A stretch of DNA of 64,000 bases, taken from Sphaerisporangium cinnabarinum. Lineage in GTDB: Bacteria; Actinomycetota; Actinomycetes; Actinomycetales; Cellulomonadaceae. Made by a program: the position numbers and the translations under genes. This document shows, piece after piece, positions 1-8,133 of this stretch. Numbering within the stretch: the stretch's first letter is position 1; every line of letters begins with the position of its first letter. The notes beneath the pieces are model-generated. The model searched no databases and had not been told where the DNA came from. It was given only the letters and a program-made list of their open reading frames with translations. Where the stretch lies: the NCBI GenBank assembly GCA_003052455.1, contig QAPD01000045.1:62001-126000 (forward strand), given 5' to 3'.

Positions 1-2021
1 ACCGCGTCCGCCTCGCCGACACCGCGCGCCGCGCCTACGCGGCGCTCGCGGACGACGACCGCGCCTGGGTCGACGCGTACACCGCGGGCGTCAATGACGG
101 ACTCGACCGCGGGCGCGACGTGCCCGAGATGCACGCCCTCGCCGACCCGGCGTGGCCCGGCGGGGGCGACCTGCCCCCGCACGAGCCGTGGCCCGCGTGG
201 GCGCCCCTCGGCGTCTTCCTCGTCGCGCACGTCCTGTTCTCCGGCTTCCCGCACGTGCTGTGGCGCGACCACGTCGCGCGCACCCTCGGGGCCGCGGTCG
301 CGCGGTCCCGCCCCGACGTGCCCCGCACGGCGGTGCTCGACCTGCTCGCGGTCGACGGCGGACCCGGCTCGGGGTCGAACGCGTGGGCGCTCGCGGGCAC
401 CAGGACGCGCGCCGGGGCGCCGCTGCTCGCGGGCGACCCGCACCGCCTCCTGGAGCTGCCGGGCGTCTACCAGCAGGTGCGCCTGGCGTGCGACGCGTAC
501 GACGTCGTCGGGCTCGCGTTCCCGGGTGTCCCGGGGGTCCCGCACTTCGGGCACGCGGGCGCGGCGGCGTGGGGCGTGACGAACGCGATGGCGCACCACG
601 TGGACGTCGTCGCGGAAAGGCTGCACCGCTCGGCGGACGGCGGGGTCGTCACGGAGGGCCCGGACGGCCCGGAGCCGGCGGACGTCGTCGTCGCCACGGT
701 GCGCGTGCGCGCGGCGGGCGGCCCGGTCGAGCACCGGGTGGAGACGATCGAGACGGCGCGCGGCGTCGTCGTCACGGGCGGGCCCGACGACCCGGGCCGG
801 ACCTTCGCCGTGCGCCTGCCCGCACGTGTGGACGCCGACCTCGGGGTCGCCGCGTGGCGACGGCTCCTGCGGGTCCGGTCGGCGCGCGACGTCACGGACG
901 CGTTCGCGACCTGGGTCGACCCGGTCGACCGCGTGCTGGCGGCCGACCGCGGGACCGTGCTGTCGGTGACGGCGGGGCGCGTGCCTCGCCGCGACCCGGC
1001 CGAGCGAGCGCTGCCCCTGCCGGGGTGGGCCGACGCCGGGCGCGCCCGCCCGTGGGTCGTGCCGCCCCCGCCCGTCGTCGTCGACGACGTCGCGGTCGAC
1101 GCGAACGAGCGGCCCGCGCAGCCCGACCTCGACCTGGGCCGCACGTACGCCCCGCCGCACCGCGCCCGGCGGATCCGGACGCTGCTCGCGGCCGCGGGCG
1201 ACGACGCGACCGCGGCGGACCAGTCGCGCGTCCACGCGGACACGCTGCTCGGCGGCGCGGACGACCTGCTCGGGTGGCTCGACCGCGACGTCGGCGGCTC
1301 GAGCGGCGGGGCCGGGGCCGAGACCGAGGCCGAGCACGGCACCGGCGCGCGTCCCGACCCCGCGACGGTCCGCGCGGCGGCACGGCTGCGCGCGTGGGAC
1401 CGGCGCATGGACGCGGACAGCGCCGACGCGGCGCTCTTCGCGGCCTGGCGCGGCGCGCTCGTCGGCCGGGTCGTGGCGCACCCCGCGCTCGCGTCCCTGC
1501 ACGCGCCCCACGGCCTCGACCCGGTCTTCGCGCCGTGGCTGTCGGTCACCGCGCGCGTCGCCGACGCGCTGCCCGCGCTGCTCGGTGCCGCGTGGCTCGG
1601 CATCGACGGCGCCGCGCTCGCGTGGGCCGCGCTCGCCGACGTCGTGCGGCAGCGGGACGAGGCGCCGGGCCCGACGCCGGTGTGGGGCGACACCCACCGC
1701 GTGCTGGGGCTGCACGTGCTCCTCGACGTGCCGGGCGCGCCGGTCCCGCGCGTGCCGGACGTGCCGCTCGGGGGCGACACGGACACGGTGCGCTGCACCG
1801 CGAGCGTGCCGGGGGTCAGCGACGTGTGCGTGCGCGGGTCGGTCGCGCGCTGGGTGTGGGACCTCGCCGACCGGGACGCGAGCCGCTGGGGCGTGCCGTT
1901 CGGTGCGAGCGGCGACCCGCGCTCGCCCCACTTCGCCGACCGGCTCGCCGCCTGGGCGGACGCCGAGACCGTGCCCGTCGTGACCGACTGGGCCCTGCTG
2001 CGCCACGAGGAGACCCGATGA
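1..2021 (+). CDS. Penicillin acylase family Ntn-hydrolase (5' truncated by window edge)
   Basis: The reading frame is open from the first complete codon at position 3, so the true start lies outside the window. The visible ~670 codons match the penicillin acylase/acyl-homoserine lactone acylase family, which mature autocatalytically and cleave side-chain amides. The segment DRAWVDAYTAGVNDGL is the family's alpha-chain signature. GSNAWALAG (Ser codon at 375-377) fits the beta-chain start, where Ser is the N-terminal nucleophile, followed by LLAGDPH. The stop overlaps the next gene's ATG (ATGA at 2018-2021), so the two are translationally coupled. The partner is a siderophore-type acetyltransferase. 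I recall a similar pair (DesG/DesH) described beside some desferrioxamine clusters, so a siderophore role is inferred. The actual substrate is unknown. Confidence 0.85.
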   Translation, partial: RVRLADTARRAYAALADDDRAWVDAYTAGVNDGLDRGRDVPEMHALADPAWPGGGDLPPHEPWPAWAPLGVFLVAHVLFSGFPHVLWRDHVARTLGAAVARSRPDVPRTAVLDLLAVDGGPGSGSNAWALAGTRTRAGAPLLAGDPHRLLELPGVYQQVRLACDAYDVVGLAFPGVPGVPHFGHAGAAAWGVTNAMAHHVDVVAERLHRSADGGVVTEGPDGPEPADVVVATVRVRAAGGPVEHRVETIETARGVVVTGGPDDPGRTFAVRLPARVDADLGVAAWRRLLRVRSARDVTDAFATWVDPVDRVLAADRGTVLSVTAGRVPRRDPAERALPLPGWADAGRARPWVVPPPPVVVDDVAVDANERPAQPDLDLGRTYAPPHRARRIRTLLAAAGDDATAADQSRVHADTLLGGADDLLGWLDRDVGGSSGGAGAETEAEHGTGARPDPATVRAAARLRAWDRRMDADSADAALFAAWRGALVGRVVAHPALASLHAPHGLDPVFAPWLSVTARVADALPALLGAAWLGIDGAALAWAALADVVRQRDEAPGPTPVWGDTHRVLGLHVLLDVPGAPVPRVPDVPLGGDTDTVRCTASVPGVSDVCVRGSVARWVWDLADRDASRWGVPFGASGDPRSPHFADRLAAWADAETVPVVTDWALLRHEETR

Positions 2022-2653
2022 CCGCGACTGATCTGCCCGCCCTGGGCCGCCTGCGCACCGGCGCACCCGGCGAGCTGCTGCTCTCCCACCACGCGCCGGG
2101 CGGCGGCCGCCTGACGCTGCGCGTCCTCGACCCGGACGCGGACCTCGACGTGCTGCACGCGTGGGTGACCCGGCCCTGGGCACGGTTCTGGGGCCTCGGG
2201 GACCTGTCCCGGACCGAGCTGCGCGACCTGTACGCCTACGTGGGCTCGCTGCCGACGCACCACGCGTTCCTCGTGCGGTGGGACGACGCCCCCGTCGCGC
2301 TCCTGCAGACGTACGAGCCGGAGCACGACCCCGTCGGCGAGGTGTACGCGGCGGCGCCGGGCGACGTCGGGCTGCACTTCTTCCTCGGTGGGCGTGGCCC
2401 GCGCGGGGCGGACCTGTGGGCCGCCGTCGGTCCGCTGGTCGTCGCGTTCTGCTTCGCCGACCCGCGGGTGGACCGGATCGTCGTCGAGCCGGACGCGGCG
2501 AACGAGCCGGCGCACGCCCGGATGCGTGCCCTCGGCTTCGAGGTGGCCGAGCGGGTGCGCGTGGGGGAGAAGGACGCGCTCCTCGCGTTCCTCCCGCGTG
2601 ACCGCGCGCGCGATCTGCTCGACAGGGCCGAGGGAGCGGCTGCGCGCGGTTGA
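2018..2653 (+). CDS. Siderophore-type GNAT acyltransferase (AlcE/IucB-like, DesH candidate)
   Basis: A 211-residue GNAT protein. The N-terminal part reads RVLDPDADLDVLHAWVTRPWARFWGL, cited here only as positions ~35-60; the early HxWxxRPWxxxFW pattern and the later LHFFLGGRG segment are typical of the Acetyltransf_8 group. That group acylates N-hydroxylysine or N-hydroxycadaverine in hydroxamate siderophore synthesis. It starts at the ATG overlapping the acylase stop. Because both genes are coupled, a joint role in adding or trimming an acyl group on a siderophore is plausible. The core siderophore genes, if present, lie left of the window. Aminoglycoside-type acetyltransferase is a less likely alternative. 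Confidence 0.75.
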   Translation: MTATDLPALGRLRTGAPGELLLSHHAPGGGRLTLRVLDPDADLDVLHAWVTRPWARFWGLGDLSRTELRDLYAYVGSLPTHHAFLVRWDDAPVALLQTYEPEHDPVGEVYAAAPGDVGLHFFLGGRGPRGADLWAAVGPLVVAFCFADPRVDRIVVEPDAANEPAHARMRALGFEVAERVRVGEKDALLAFLPRDRARDLLDRAEGAAARG

Positions 2654-2863
2654 CCGGCCGCGCGGCGGAGCGCGGGGGTGCCGGAATCGTCGCGCTGGCC
2701 GCCGGTGAACGGGACGATCGTCAGCGGAGCACCGAGGGCGTCGCACGCGTCACCGGGGTCTGCCTGGGCGGGCGACCACGCCGGGACCTGCCGTGCGGCC
2801 GTCGGCGAGGCCGAGGTCGGCGGGTGCGGGGACCAGGCCCGACGACGGGCGGCGACCCCCGGA

Positions 2864-3226
2864 TCACCGAGGAGCGGCGACCGCGTGCCCGGCGTCGCGC
2901 AGCACCCGGGTGGCCTGCTCGAGCCGCGCCTCCGGGACCAGCACGAGGTCCGCGTGGAACGTGGACGCGACGAACACCGGCACGCCCGCCTCGCCCAGCG
3001 GCCCGACGACGGAGGCGAGCACCCCCGCCGTCTCCAGCCCGTGGGCGGAGCCGTAGAACCCCGCCCACCGCTCGGCGTCGTCGAACGGGGACGCGTGCCG
3101 CACGACCGTGAGCCCTTCGGGGGCGCGCACGAGCGCGACCCACTCGTCGTCCTCGGGGAACGTGGCGCCCGGGACGTGGCCGAGCAGGAAGCGGTCAGGG
3201 ACGACGTGCAGGTCGAGCGAGGTCAT
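2864..3226 (-). CDS. ACT domain-containing protein
   Basis: A 120-residue protein resembling the two-ACT (CASTOR-like) small regulatory proteins of bacteria. It has a beta-rich N-terminal half, with EWVALVRAPEGLTVV, and a second half with AGVLASVVGPLGEAGVPVFVAS, the usual ACT ligand-binding loop. Such proteins are thought to bind amino acids, but no target is known. The ATG at 3226 is preferred over an upstream in-frame start because TACCGT (3238-3233) lies exactly six bases before it, the leaderless pattern seen repeatedly here. It lies just downstream of the phenolic-lipid operon on the same strand but has its own promoter signature. Confidence 0.72.
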   Translation of the reverse strand: MTSLDLHVVPDRFLLGHVPGATFPEDDEWVALVRAPEGLTVVRHASPFDDAERWAGFYGSAHGLETAGVLASVVGPLGEAGVPVFVASTFHADLVLVPEARLEQATRVLRDAGHAVAAPR

Positions 3227-3232
3227 GGCCGC

Positions 3233-3238
3233 ACGGTA
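3233..3238 (-). promoter_or_regulatory. Leaderless -10 element of the ACT-domain gene
   Basis: TACCGT read on the minus strand, six bases before the ATG at 3226. The expected transcription start coincides with the start codon. Confidence 0.55.
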
Positions 3239-3265
3239 GCCGCAGGTGCCCACAGCGCGGCGTCG

Positions 3266-4396
3266 TCAGCGGGCCAGGCGCTCCACGACCGCCCCGTACA
3301 GCCACGGTGCGGCGCTCGCGGCGGGGACGATGGCGCGGCGGGCAGGGCTGCCCGCCCAGGCGAGCAGGCCGGAGGTGAGGACGCGGTAGTCGCGCGTGGC
3401 GCGGGACCAGGCGCGCTCGTACGCGGCCGGGTCGTCGAGGTGGCGCACGGCGGCCTCGGCCTGGGCCAGCCCGACGCGCACGCCCTCGCCGGTGAGCGCG
3501 TCGACGTACCCGGACGCGTCGCCGACCAGGCGCACGTGCCCGGCGGTGCGGCGCCGGGCCCGCTGGCGCAGCGGCCCCGCGCCGCGGACGCGCCCGAGCA
3601 CGGGGGCGTCGCGCACGCGGTCCGCGAGCTCGGCGAACGCGTCGAGCCCGTGGTGCGCTCCTCGCGGCGTGGTTCGGGTGCCGTCGCGGTGGGAGAGGAC
3701 GGCGATGCCGACGACGTCGGGCGCGACGGGCGTGACGTAGGCCTCGGCGTGCGGCGCCCAGTGCACCTCGACGAGGTCGCTCCACGGTGCGAGCCGGTAG
3801 TGGGTGCGCAGGCCGAACCGGGCGCGCCCGTGCGGCGGGGCGTCGAGCCCGGTGAGGCGGCGCACGGTGGAGTGCAGCCCGTCGCAGCCGAGCACCCGGG
3901 CGGCGCGGACGACCTCGTCCGCGCCGTCGTCCGCCTCGGCAGCCTCCCCGGCGGGTCCTCGCGCCGCGCCGAGCACGACGTCGACCCCGCGGGCGTCCTG
4001 GCGCAGCGCCCGGAGCGTGGCGTGCTCGATCGCGACGCCCTCGGCGAGCGCGCGCTCGCGCAGGGCGGCGTGCAGCGCGGTGCGTCGCACGCCGCGGCCC
4101 GGGCCGGCGACGAACGGGTGGTCGGCGTGGCGGGTGGGGTCGCGGTAGCTGATGCCGACGAGCGGGTGGCCCGGCGGGTCGACGCCGAGGGCGAGGACCG
4201 CGGCGAGCGCGCCCGGGAGCAGCCCCTCGCCGCACGCCTTGTCGATGACGCCCGCGCGGCGGTCGACCACGAGGACGTCGTGCCCCGCGCGGCGGGCGTG
4301 CAGGGCGGCGGCGAGCCCGACGGGCCCGCCGCCGACGACCAGCACGTCGACGTCGCGGTCGGTCGTGCGGCGTTCGGTCGGTCGGGGAGGGGTCAC
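3266..4396 (-). CDS. FAD-dependent oxidoreductase (SrsC/geranylgeranyl-reductase-like)
   Basis: A 376-residue flavoprotein. The N-terminal Rossmann motif VVGGGPVGLAAALHARR binds FAD. A second flavin-binding segment, GHVRLVGDASGYVDALTGEG, lies near residue 275. This is the group 2 PHBH-fold monooxygenase/geranylgeranyl-reductase superfamily. The GTG start overlaps the upstream methyltransferase stop (GTGA, 4393-4396), which fixes it. It is the last of a three-gene set: type III polyketide synthase, membrane methyltransferase, flavoprotein. The same set in Streptomyces griseus (srsABC) makes methylated and hydroxylated phenolic lipids, with SrsC as the ring hydroxylase. The role here is inferred from that order and not from substrate residues. 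Confidence 0.8.
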   Translation of the reverse strand: MTPPRPTERRTTDRDVDVLVVGGGPVGLAAALHARRAGHDVLVVDRRAGVIDKACGEGLLPGALAAVLALGVDPPGHPLVGISYRDPTRHADHPFVAGPGRGVRRTALHAALRERALAEGVAIEHATLRALRQDARGVDVVLGAARGPAGEAAEADDGADEVVRAARVLGCDGLHSTVRRLTGLDAPPHGRARFGLRTHYRLAPWSDLVEVHWAPHAEAYVTPVAPDVVGIAVLSHRDGTRTTPRGAHHGLDAFAELADRVRDAPVLGRVRGAGPLRQRARRRTAGHVRLVGDASGYVDALTGEGVRVGLAQAEAAVRHLDDPAAYERAWSRATRDYRVLTSGLLAWAGSPARRAIVPAASAAPWLYGAVVERLAR

Positions 4397-4944
4397 GGCA
4401 CGGCCGGGTGCGCGGCGGCGCCGGCCGCGGTCGCGCGGGCGAGGGCGCGCTCCTCGGCGGGGATGCGGAAGCGGGCCAGGAGCACGGCGTTGAGCAGCGT
4501 GAACGCGACGGCCGTGATCCAGCACGAGTGCACGAGCGGCAGCGCGACGCCCTCGACCACGACGGCGACGTAGTTGGGGTGGCGCAGCCACCGGTAGGGG
4601 CCGCGCGCGACGAGCGGCAGGCCCGGCACGACGATGACGCGCGTGTTCCACCGCGGCCCGAGGGTCGTGATGCACCACCAGCGCAGGCCCTGGCTCGCGA
4701 GCACGAGGACGAGCATGGGCCAGCCGAGCCACGGCAGGAACGGCCGGTCGGCGAGCCACGCCTCGGCCACGCACGCGAGCAGCAGCCCCGTGTGCAGCGC
4801 GACCATCGCGGGGAAGTGCCCGCGGCCCGACTCGACGCCGCCCCGGGCGAACGACCAGCGGGCGTTGCGGGCCGAGACGACGAGCTCGGCGAGCCGTTCG
4901 ACGGCGGTGGCACCGACGAGCACCACGTACCAGGCGAGGCTCAT
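4393..4944 (-). CDS. Isoprenylcysteine carboxyl methyltransferase-family membrane methyltransferase (SrsB-like)
   Basis: A 183-residue integral membrane protein with four to five hydrophobic segments. The C-terminal half carries the ICMT hallmark RGPYRWLRHPNYVAVVVEG, the SAM-contacting helix of this family. In bacteria these enzymes methylate small lipophilic phenols and quinone precursors rather than prenylated proteins. Both ends overlap neighbours by four bases: ATGA with the polyketide synthase and GTGA with the flavoprotein. This indicates one transcript and coupled translation. By analogy with SrsB it would O-methylate an alkylresorcinol produced by the upstream synthase at the membrane. 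That assignment is an inference. Confidence 0.8.
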   Translation of the reverse strand: MSLAWYVVLVGATAVERLAELVVSARNARWSFARGGVESGRGHFPAMVALHTGLLLACVAEAWLADRPFLPWLGWPMLVLVLASQGLRWWCITTLGPRWNTRVIVVPGLPLVARGPYRWLRHPNYVAVVVEGVALPLVHSCWITAVAFTLLNAVLLARFRIPAEERALARATAAGAAAHPAVP

Positions 4945-6125
4945 CCCTGGACCTCCTCGCCCGGGGCGGGCGCGTGCCCGGCAGCGTGACCGGCCTGTCG
5001 CGCGGGCGTCCGGCGCGGGCCGCGGCCGTCGAGCCGCAGCAGGACGAGCTCGGTGCTCACCCCGGGGCCGAACGCCATGAGGACGGCCGGTGCGCCGGGT
5101 GGCACGTCCGTGCGGGCCAGGGTCGCGCCGAGCACGTGCAGCACCGACGCCGACGACAGGTTCCCCACGTCGCGCAGGGACGCCCGGCTCAGCGCGAGCT
5201 CCTCCTCGGCCAGACCCAGGGTGTCGCGCACCGCGTCCAGGACGCGCGGACCGCCCGCGTGCACGACCCACGCCCCGACGTCGGCCGGTTCGAGGTCGTG
5301 CTCGGCGAGCAGGGCCTTGACGTCGCCCAGCAGGTGCGCCCCGATGAGCTCGGGCAGGCGTGCCGACAGCACGATCTCGAACCCCGTGTCGCCGACGCGC
5401 CACCCCAGGTCGCCCGTCGTGCCCGCGTGCAGGTGCGAGCGCGAGTCGACGACGCGCACGCCCCGGGCGTGCACGCCCGCGCCCGCCCGTCCGTACGGGC
5501 CCGGGCGGCGGGCGAGGCGGTGCTCGTCCCCGACGAGGACGGCCGCCCCCGCGCCGTCGCCGAACAGGCCCGACGCCACGATGTTCGCCGTCGACGGGTC
5601 GGTGCGCTGCAGCGTCAGGGAGCACAGCTCGACGGCGACGAGGAGCGCGACGTCCCGCGGGCGCCCCCGCAGCAGGTCGTCCGCGCGTGCCAGGCCCGCC
5701 GCGCCCCCGGCGCAGCCCCACCCGAACGACGGCGTGCGGCGCACGTCCGGTCGCAGGCCCAGCCGGGCCGCGACGAGCACGTCGAGCGTGGGCGCGCCCA
5801 CGCCCGTGACCGTGGTCAGCACCACGTGGTCGACCTCGTCCGGGCGCAGGCCCGCGTCGTCGAGCGCCGCGCGGCAAGCCTGCTCCGCGAGGTCGGTCCC
5901 GAGCGCGAGGAAGGCGTCGTTGGCGGAGCCGAAGGACAGCCCGCCGTAGTCCTCCAGGGGCAGCGCGAGATGACGGGTCTCGACGCCCGCGTGGGCGTGC
6001 AGCCGGCGCGTGAGCGCACGGCGGACCGGGTCGTCGGTGAGCAGCTCGCTCGTGACCCGGGAGATCTCGTCCTGGCGGTACGCATGCGCGGGAAGCGAGG
6101 TCCCGACGGCGACGACGCGCGACAT
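4941..6125 (-). CDS. Type III polyketide synthase (alkylresorcinol/alkylpyrone synthase-like)
   Basis: A 394-residue chalcone/stilbene-synthase fold enzyme. The catalytic triad is visible: Cys138 in SFGWGCAGGAAGL, His289 in WVVHAGGPRVLDAV and Asn322 in VGNLSSASVL. The C-terminal MAFGPGVSTELVLLR is the conserved GFGPG loop. It would condense a fatty acyl starter with malonyl units to give alkylresorcinols or alkylpyrones. The ATG at 6125 is chosen because the protein then begins directly with the family's first strand (SRVVAVGTSLP). An upstream in-frame ATG adds 17 unlike residues. It heads the operon, with a UbiA prenyltransferase divergent across 107 bp. Confidence 0.9.
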   Translation of the reverse strand: MSRVVAVGTSLPAHAYRQDEISRVTSELLTDDPVRRALTRRLHAHAGVETRHLALPLEDYGGLSFGSANDAFLALGTDLAEQACRAALDDAGLRPDEVDHVVLTTVTGVGAPTLDVLVAARLGLRPDVRRTPSFGWGCAGGAAGLARADDLLRGRPRDVALLVAVELCSLTLQRTDPSTANIVASGLFGDGAGAAVLVGDEHRLARRPGPYGRAGAGVHARGVRVVDSRSHLHAGTTGDLGWRVGDTGFEIVLSARLPELIGAHLLGDVKALLAEHDLEPADVGAWVVHAGGPRVLDAVRDTLGLAEEELALSRASLRDVGNLSSASVLHVLGATLARTDVPPGAPAVLMAFGPGVSTELVLLRLDGRGPRRTPARQAGHAAGHAPAPGEEVQG

Positions 6126-6220
6126 GCCCGCATCGTCCCACCGGCCCGGTCCGCCCGCGCGGGGGGAGGGGTGCACCGCGGCGACCGGCCCGGCACCGGG
6201 CGCGCGGCCCGGAGCCGGGC

Positions 6221-6226
6221 TAGGTT
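6221..6226 (+). promoter_or_regulatory. Leaderless -10 element of the UbiA gene
   Basis: TAGGTT lies six bases before the ATG at 6233, inside the 107-bp divergent spacer shared with the type III PKS operon. Confidence 0.55.
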
Positions 6227-6232
6227 GCCGCC

Positions 6233-7087
6233 ATGGTGACCGGTCGCTCGCGAGGGCTCGTGCGCGGGCTCGTGGTCGCGAGCCACTTCCCGCCCACCGT
6301 CATGGTCACCGCGTTCGCCCTCGCGCTCTCCGCGGGCATCGGTGCGGGCGCCCGCACGACGACGCTCGTCGCGCTCGCCGTCCTCGCCGGCCAGCTCTCC
6401 GTCGGCTGGTCCAACGACTGGCTCGACGCGCGCCGCGACGTCGCCGTCGGACGCGCCGACAAGCCCGTGGTGTCGGGCCTTGTCACGGCCGCGACCCTGC
6501 GCACGGCGGCGCTCGTGGCGCTCGCCGCGTGCGTCGTGCTGTCCCTCGCGACCGGGCTGCTGCCCGGGGTGGTGCACGTCGTCGCCGTCGGGGTCGCGTG
6601 GTCGTACAACGCGCGGCTCAAGGCCACGTGGTGGTCCTGGGCCCCGTACGCCGCGTCCTTCGGTCTGCTCGCCGTGTTCGTCGTGCTCGCCGCCCCCGGA
6701 GAGGGCCGCCCCGCCCCGTGGGCCGTCGCGGCCGCCGCGCTGCTCGGCGTCGGCGCGCACGTCGCGAACACCCTGCCCGACCTCGAGGACGACGCCGCCA
6801 CGGGCGTGCGCGGCCTGCCGCACCGGCTCGGGCGCCGTACGAGCTCCGTGCTCGCGCCCGTGCTGCTCGCCGCGGCGTCCCTGCTCGTCGTGGTCGCACC
6901 CCCGACGCCCCCCGGCCCGGTGACGTGGGCCCTCGACGCCGTCGCGCTCGTGCTCGCCCTCGCGGCAGGCGCCGTCGGGGTCGCGCGCCCCCGCAGCCGC
7001 GCCCCGTTCGCGCTCTCCATGGCCGTCGCGGGCGTGTGCGTCGTGCTCCTCGTGCTCGCGGCGCCCGCCGTCGTCGTGCCCGCCTGA
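6233..7087 (+). CDS. UbiA-family prenyltransferase
   Basis: A 284-residue polytopic membrane protein with about eight hydrophobic helices. The first Asp-rich motif is NDWLDARRDVAVGRADKP (near residue 60) and the second is LEDDAATGVRGLP (near residue 185). These bind the Mg-diphosphate of an allylic prenyl donor. The acceptor is unknown. It is divergent from the type III PKS/methyltransferase/flavoprotein operon, which suggests that a resorcinol or quinone from that operon could be prenylated, although a menaquinone-like substrate is possible. The start is supported by the leaderless hexamer immediately upstream. It converges on the LysR gene with a 19-bp gap. Confidence 0.85.
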   Translation: MVTGRSRGLVRGLVVASHFPPTVMVTAFALALSAGIGAGARTTTLVALAVLAGQLSVGWSNDWLDARRDVAVGRADKPVVSGLVTAATLRTAALVALAACVVLSLATGLLPGVVHVVAVGVAWSYNARLKATWWSWAPYAASFGLLAVFVVLAAPGEGRPAPWAVAAAALLGVGAHVANTLPDLEDDAATGVRGLPHRLGRRTSSVLAPVLLAAASLLVVVAPPTPPGPVTWALDAVALVLALAAGAVGVARPRSRAPFALSMAVAGVCVVLLVLAAPAVVVPA

Positions 7088-7106
7088 CGCTCAGCCCGCC
7101 TGGCGG

Positions 7107-8045
7107 TCAGCCCGCCGCGCGCACCAGGCCCTCGACCACGGCCGTCGCACCCGGGGACGGGCGCTCCCCGTACATGACCGCGAGCACGCGGCGCGCCGCG
7201 CCCGGGAGCGGGCGCACCACCACGCGCGGGTCCCGGTGCGCCCGCAGCGCCAGCGCAGGGAGCAGGGACACCCCCACGCCCGACGCCACCAGCGCCTGGA
7301 CCGCGACGTAGTCGTCCGTCTCGAACGCGACGCGCGGCGTGAACCCCGCGCGCTCGCACCGGCCCACCAGGTCCGCCCGGCACCGCTCGCAGCCCGCGAT
7401 CCACGCCGCGTCCGCGAGCGGCGCGAGGTCCACCGGTCCCTCCGCGGACGATGCCGCGGCCTCGTCGTGCGGGTCGTCGCGGGTGTCGTCGTGCGCGCCG
7501 GGGCGCGGGTCGGCACCCGACCGGACCAGGAACAGCTCCTCCGCGAGCACCGGCACCGCGCGCAGCCCCGCGGTGTCCAGCGGCGACCGGTCGTGCTCGA
7601 ACACCAGCGCCACGTCCACCGCACCGCGTCGCAGCGCGTCCAGCGCCTCCGGCGGCTCCGCCTCCACCAGCCCCACACCCAGACCCGGGTGCTCGCGCGC
7701 CAGGCGACCCACGACGTCGGGCACCAGCGTCGCCAGCGCCGACGGGAACGCCGCCAGCCGCACCCGGCCCGCCGACAACGACACCAGGGCGTCCAGCTCC
7801 TCGCGCGCCGCCCCCACGCGCCCCAGGATCTCCTCCGCCCGCGCCGCGAGCAGCCGACCCGCCGCCGTCAGGCGCACGCCCCGGCCGTGCCGCTCCGTCA
7901 GCGGCACCCCCACCTCCGCCTCCAGACGCGCCAGATGGTGGCTCACCGACGGCTGCGCGTAGTGCAGCGCACGCGCCGCCCCCGTCACCGACCCCTCGCG
8001 CGCCACCGCCGCCAGCACCCGCAGCCGCGTCAGGTCCACGTCCAC
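7107..8045 (-). CDS. LysR-family transcriptional regulator
   Basis: A 312-residue regulator. The N-terminal winged helix-turn-helix reads TRLRVLAAVAREGSVTGAARAL and then YAQPSVSHHLARLEAEVGV. A periplasmic-binding-protein-like effector domain follows from about residue 90, containing an Asp/His-rich insert (PGAHDDTRDDPHDEAA). The GTG at 8045 places the HTH at the usual distance from the N-terminus. A second GTG two codons in is an alternative, and longer starts add non-family sequence. It is divergent from a PLP dehydratase, the classical LysR arrangement, and a TGTTC-N6-GAACA palindrome sits in the shared spacer. Control of the dehydratase is therefore likely. The effector is unknown. Confidence 0.88.
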   Translation of the reverse strand: MDVDLTRLRVLAAVAREGSVTGAARALHYAQPSVSHHLARLEAEVGVPLTERHGRGVRLTAAGRLLAARAEEILGRVGAAREELDALVSLSAGRVRLAAFPSALATLVPDVVGRLAREHPGLGVGLVEAEPPEALDALRRGAVDVALVFEHDRSPLDTAGLRAVPVLAEELFLVRSGADPRPGAHDDTRDDPHDEAAASSAEGPVDLAPLADAAWIAGCERCRADLVGRCERAGFTPRVAFETDDYVAVQALVASGVGVSLLPALALRAHRDPRVVVRPLPGAARRVLAVMYGERPSPGATAVVEGLVRAAG

Positions 8046-8077
8046 GCCCTCATGCGCGAAGCATAGATCGCATCGAT

Positions 8078-8093
8078 TGTTCCGCACAGAACA
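8078..8093. promoter_or_regulatory. Inverted repeat in LysR/dehydratase spacer
   Basis: TGTTC-CGCACA-GAACA is a perfect 5-bp inverted repeat with a 6-bp spacer, between the LysR start (8045) and the dehydratase start (8134). It is a candidate operator for the LysR protein. It is not the textbook T-N11-A box, so another regulator is possible. Confidence 0.45.
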
Positions 8094-8133
8094 GGCATTG
8101 GACCGATGAGACGACCCGCGGGACCGTGGACCC

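Noticed and set aside
467-2746. A 759-codon open frame on the minus strand opposite the acylase gene
   Set aside because: It is the antisense of the acylase/acetyltransferase genes. Its Arg/Ser/Thr/Ala-rich composition and lack of any domain are typical of shadow frames in very GC-rich DNA.
7085-7124. Near-duplicate 16-base units at the convergent UbiA/LysR gene ends
   Set aside because: Two copies of a CGCCTGxCGxTCAGCC-like unit exist, but they are short, partly coding and give only extra stop codons. There is no clear function.
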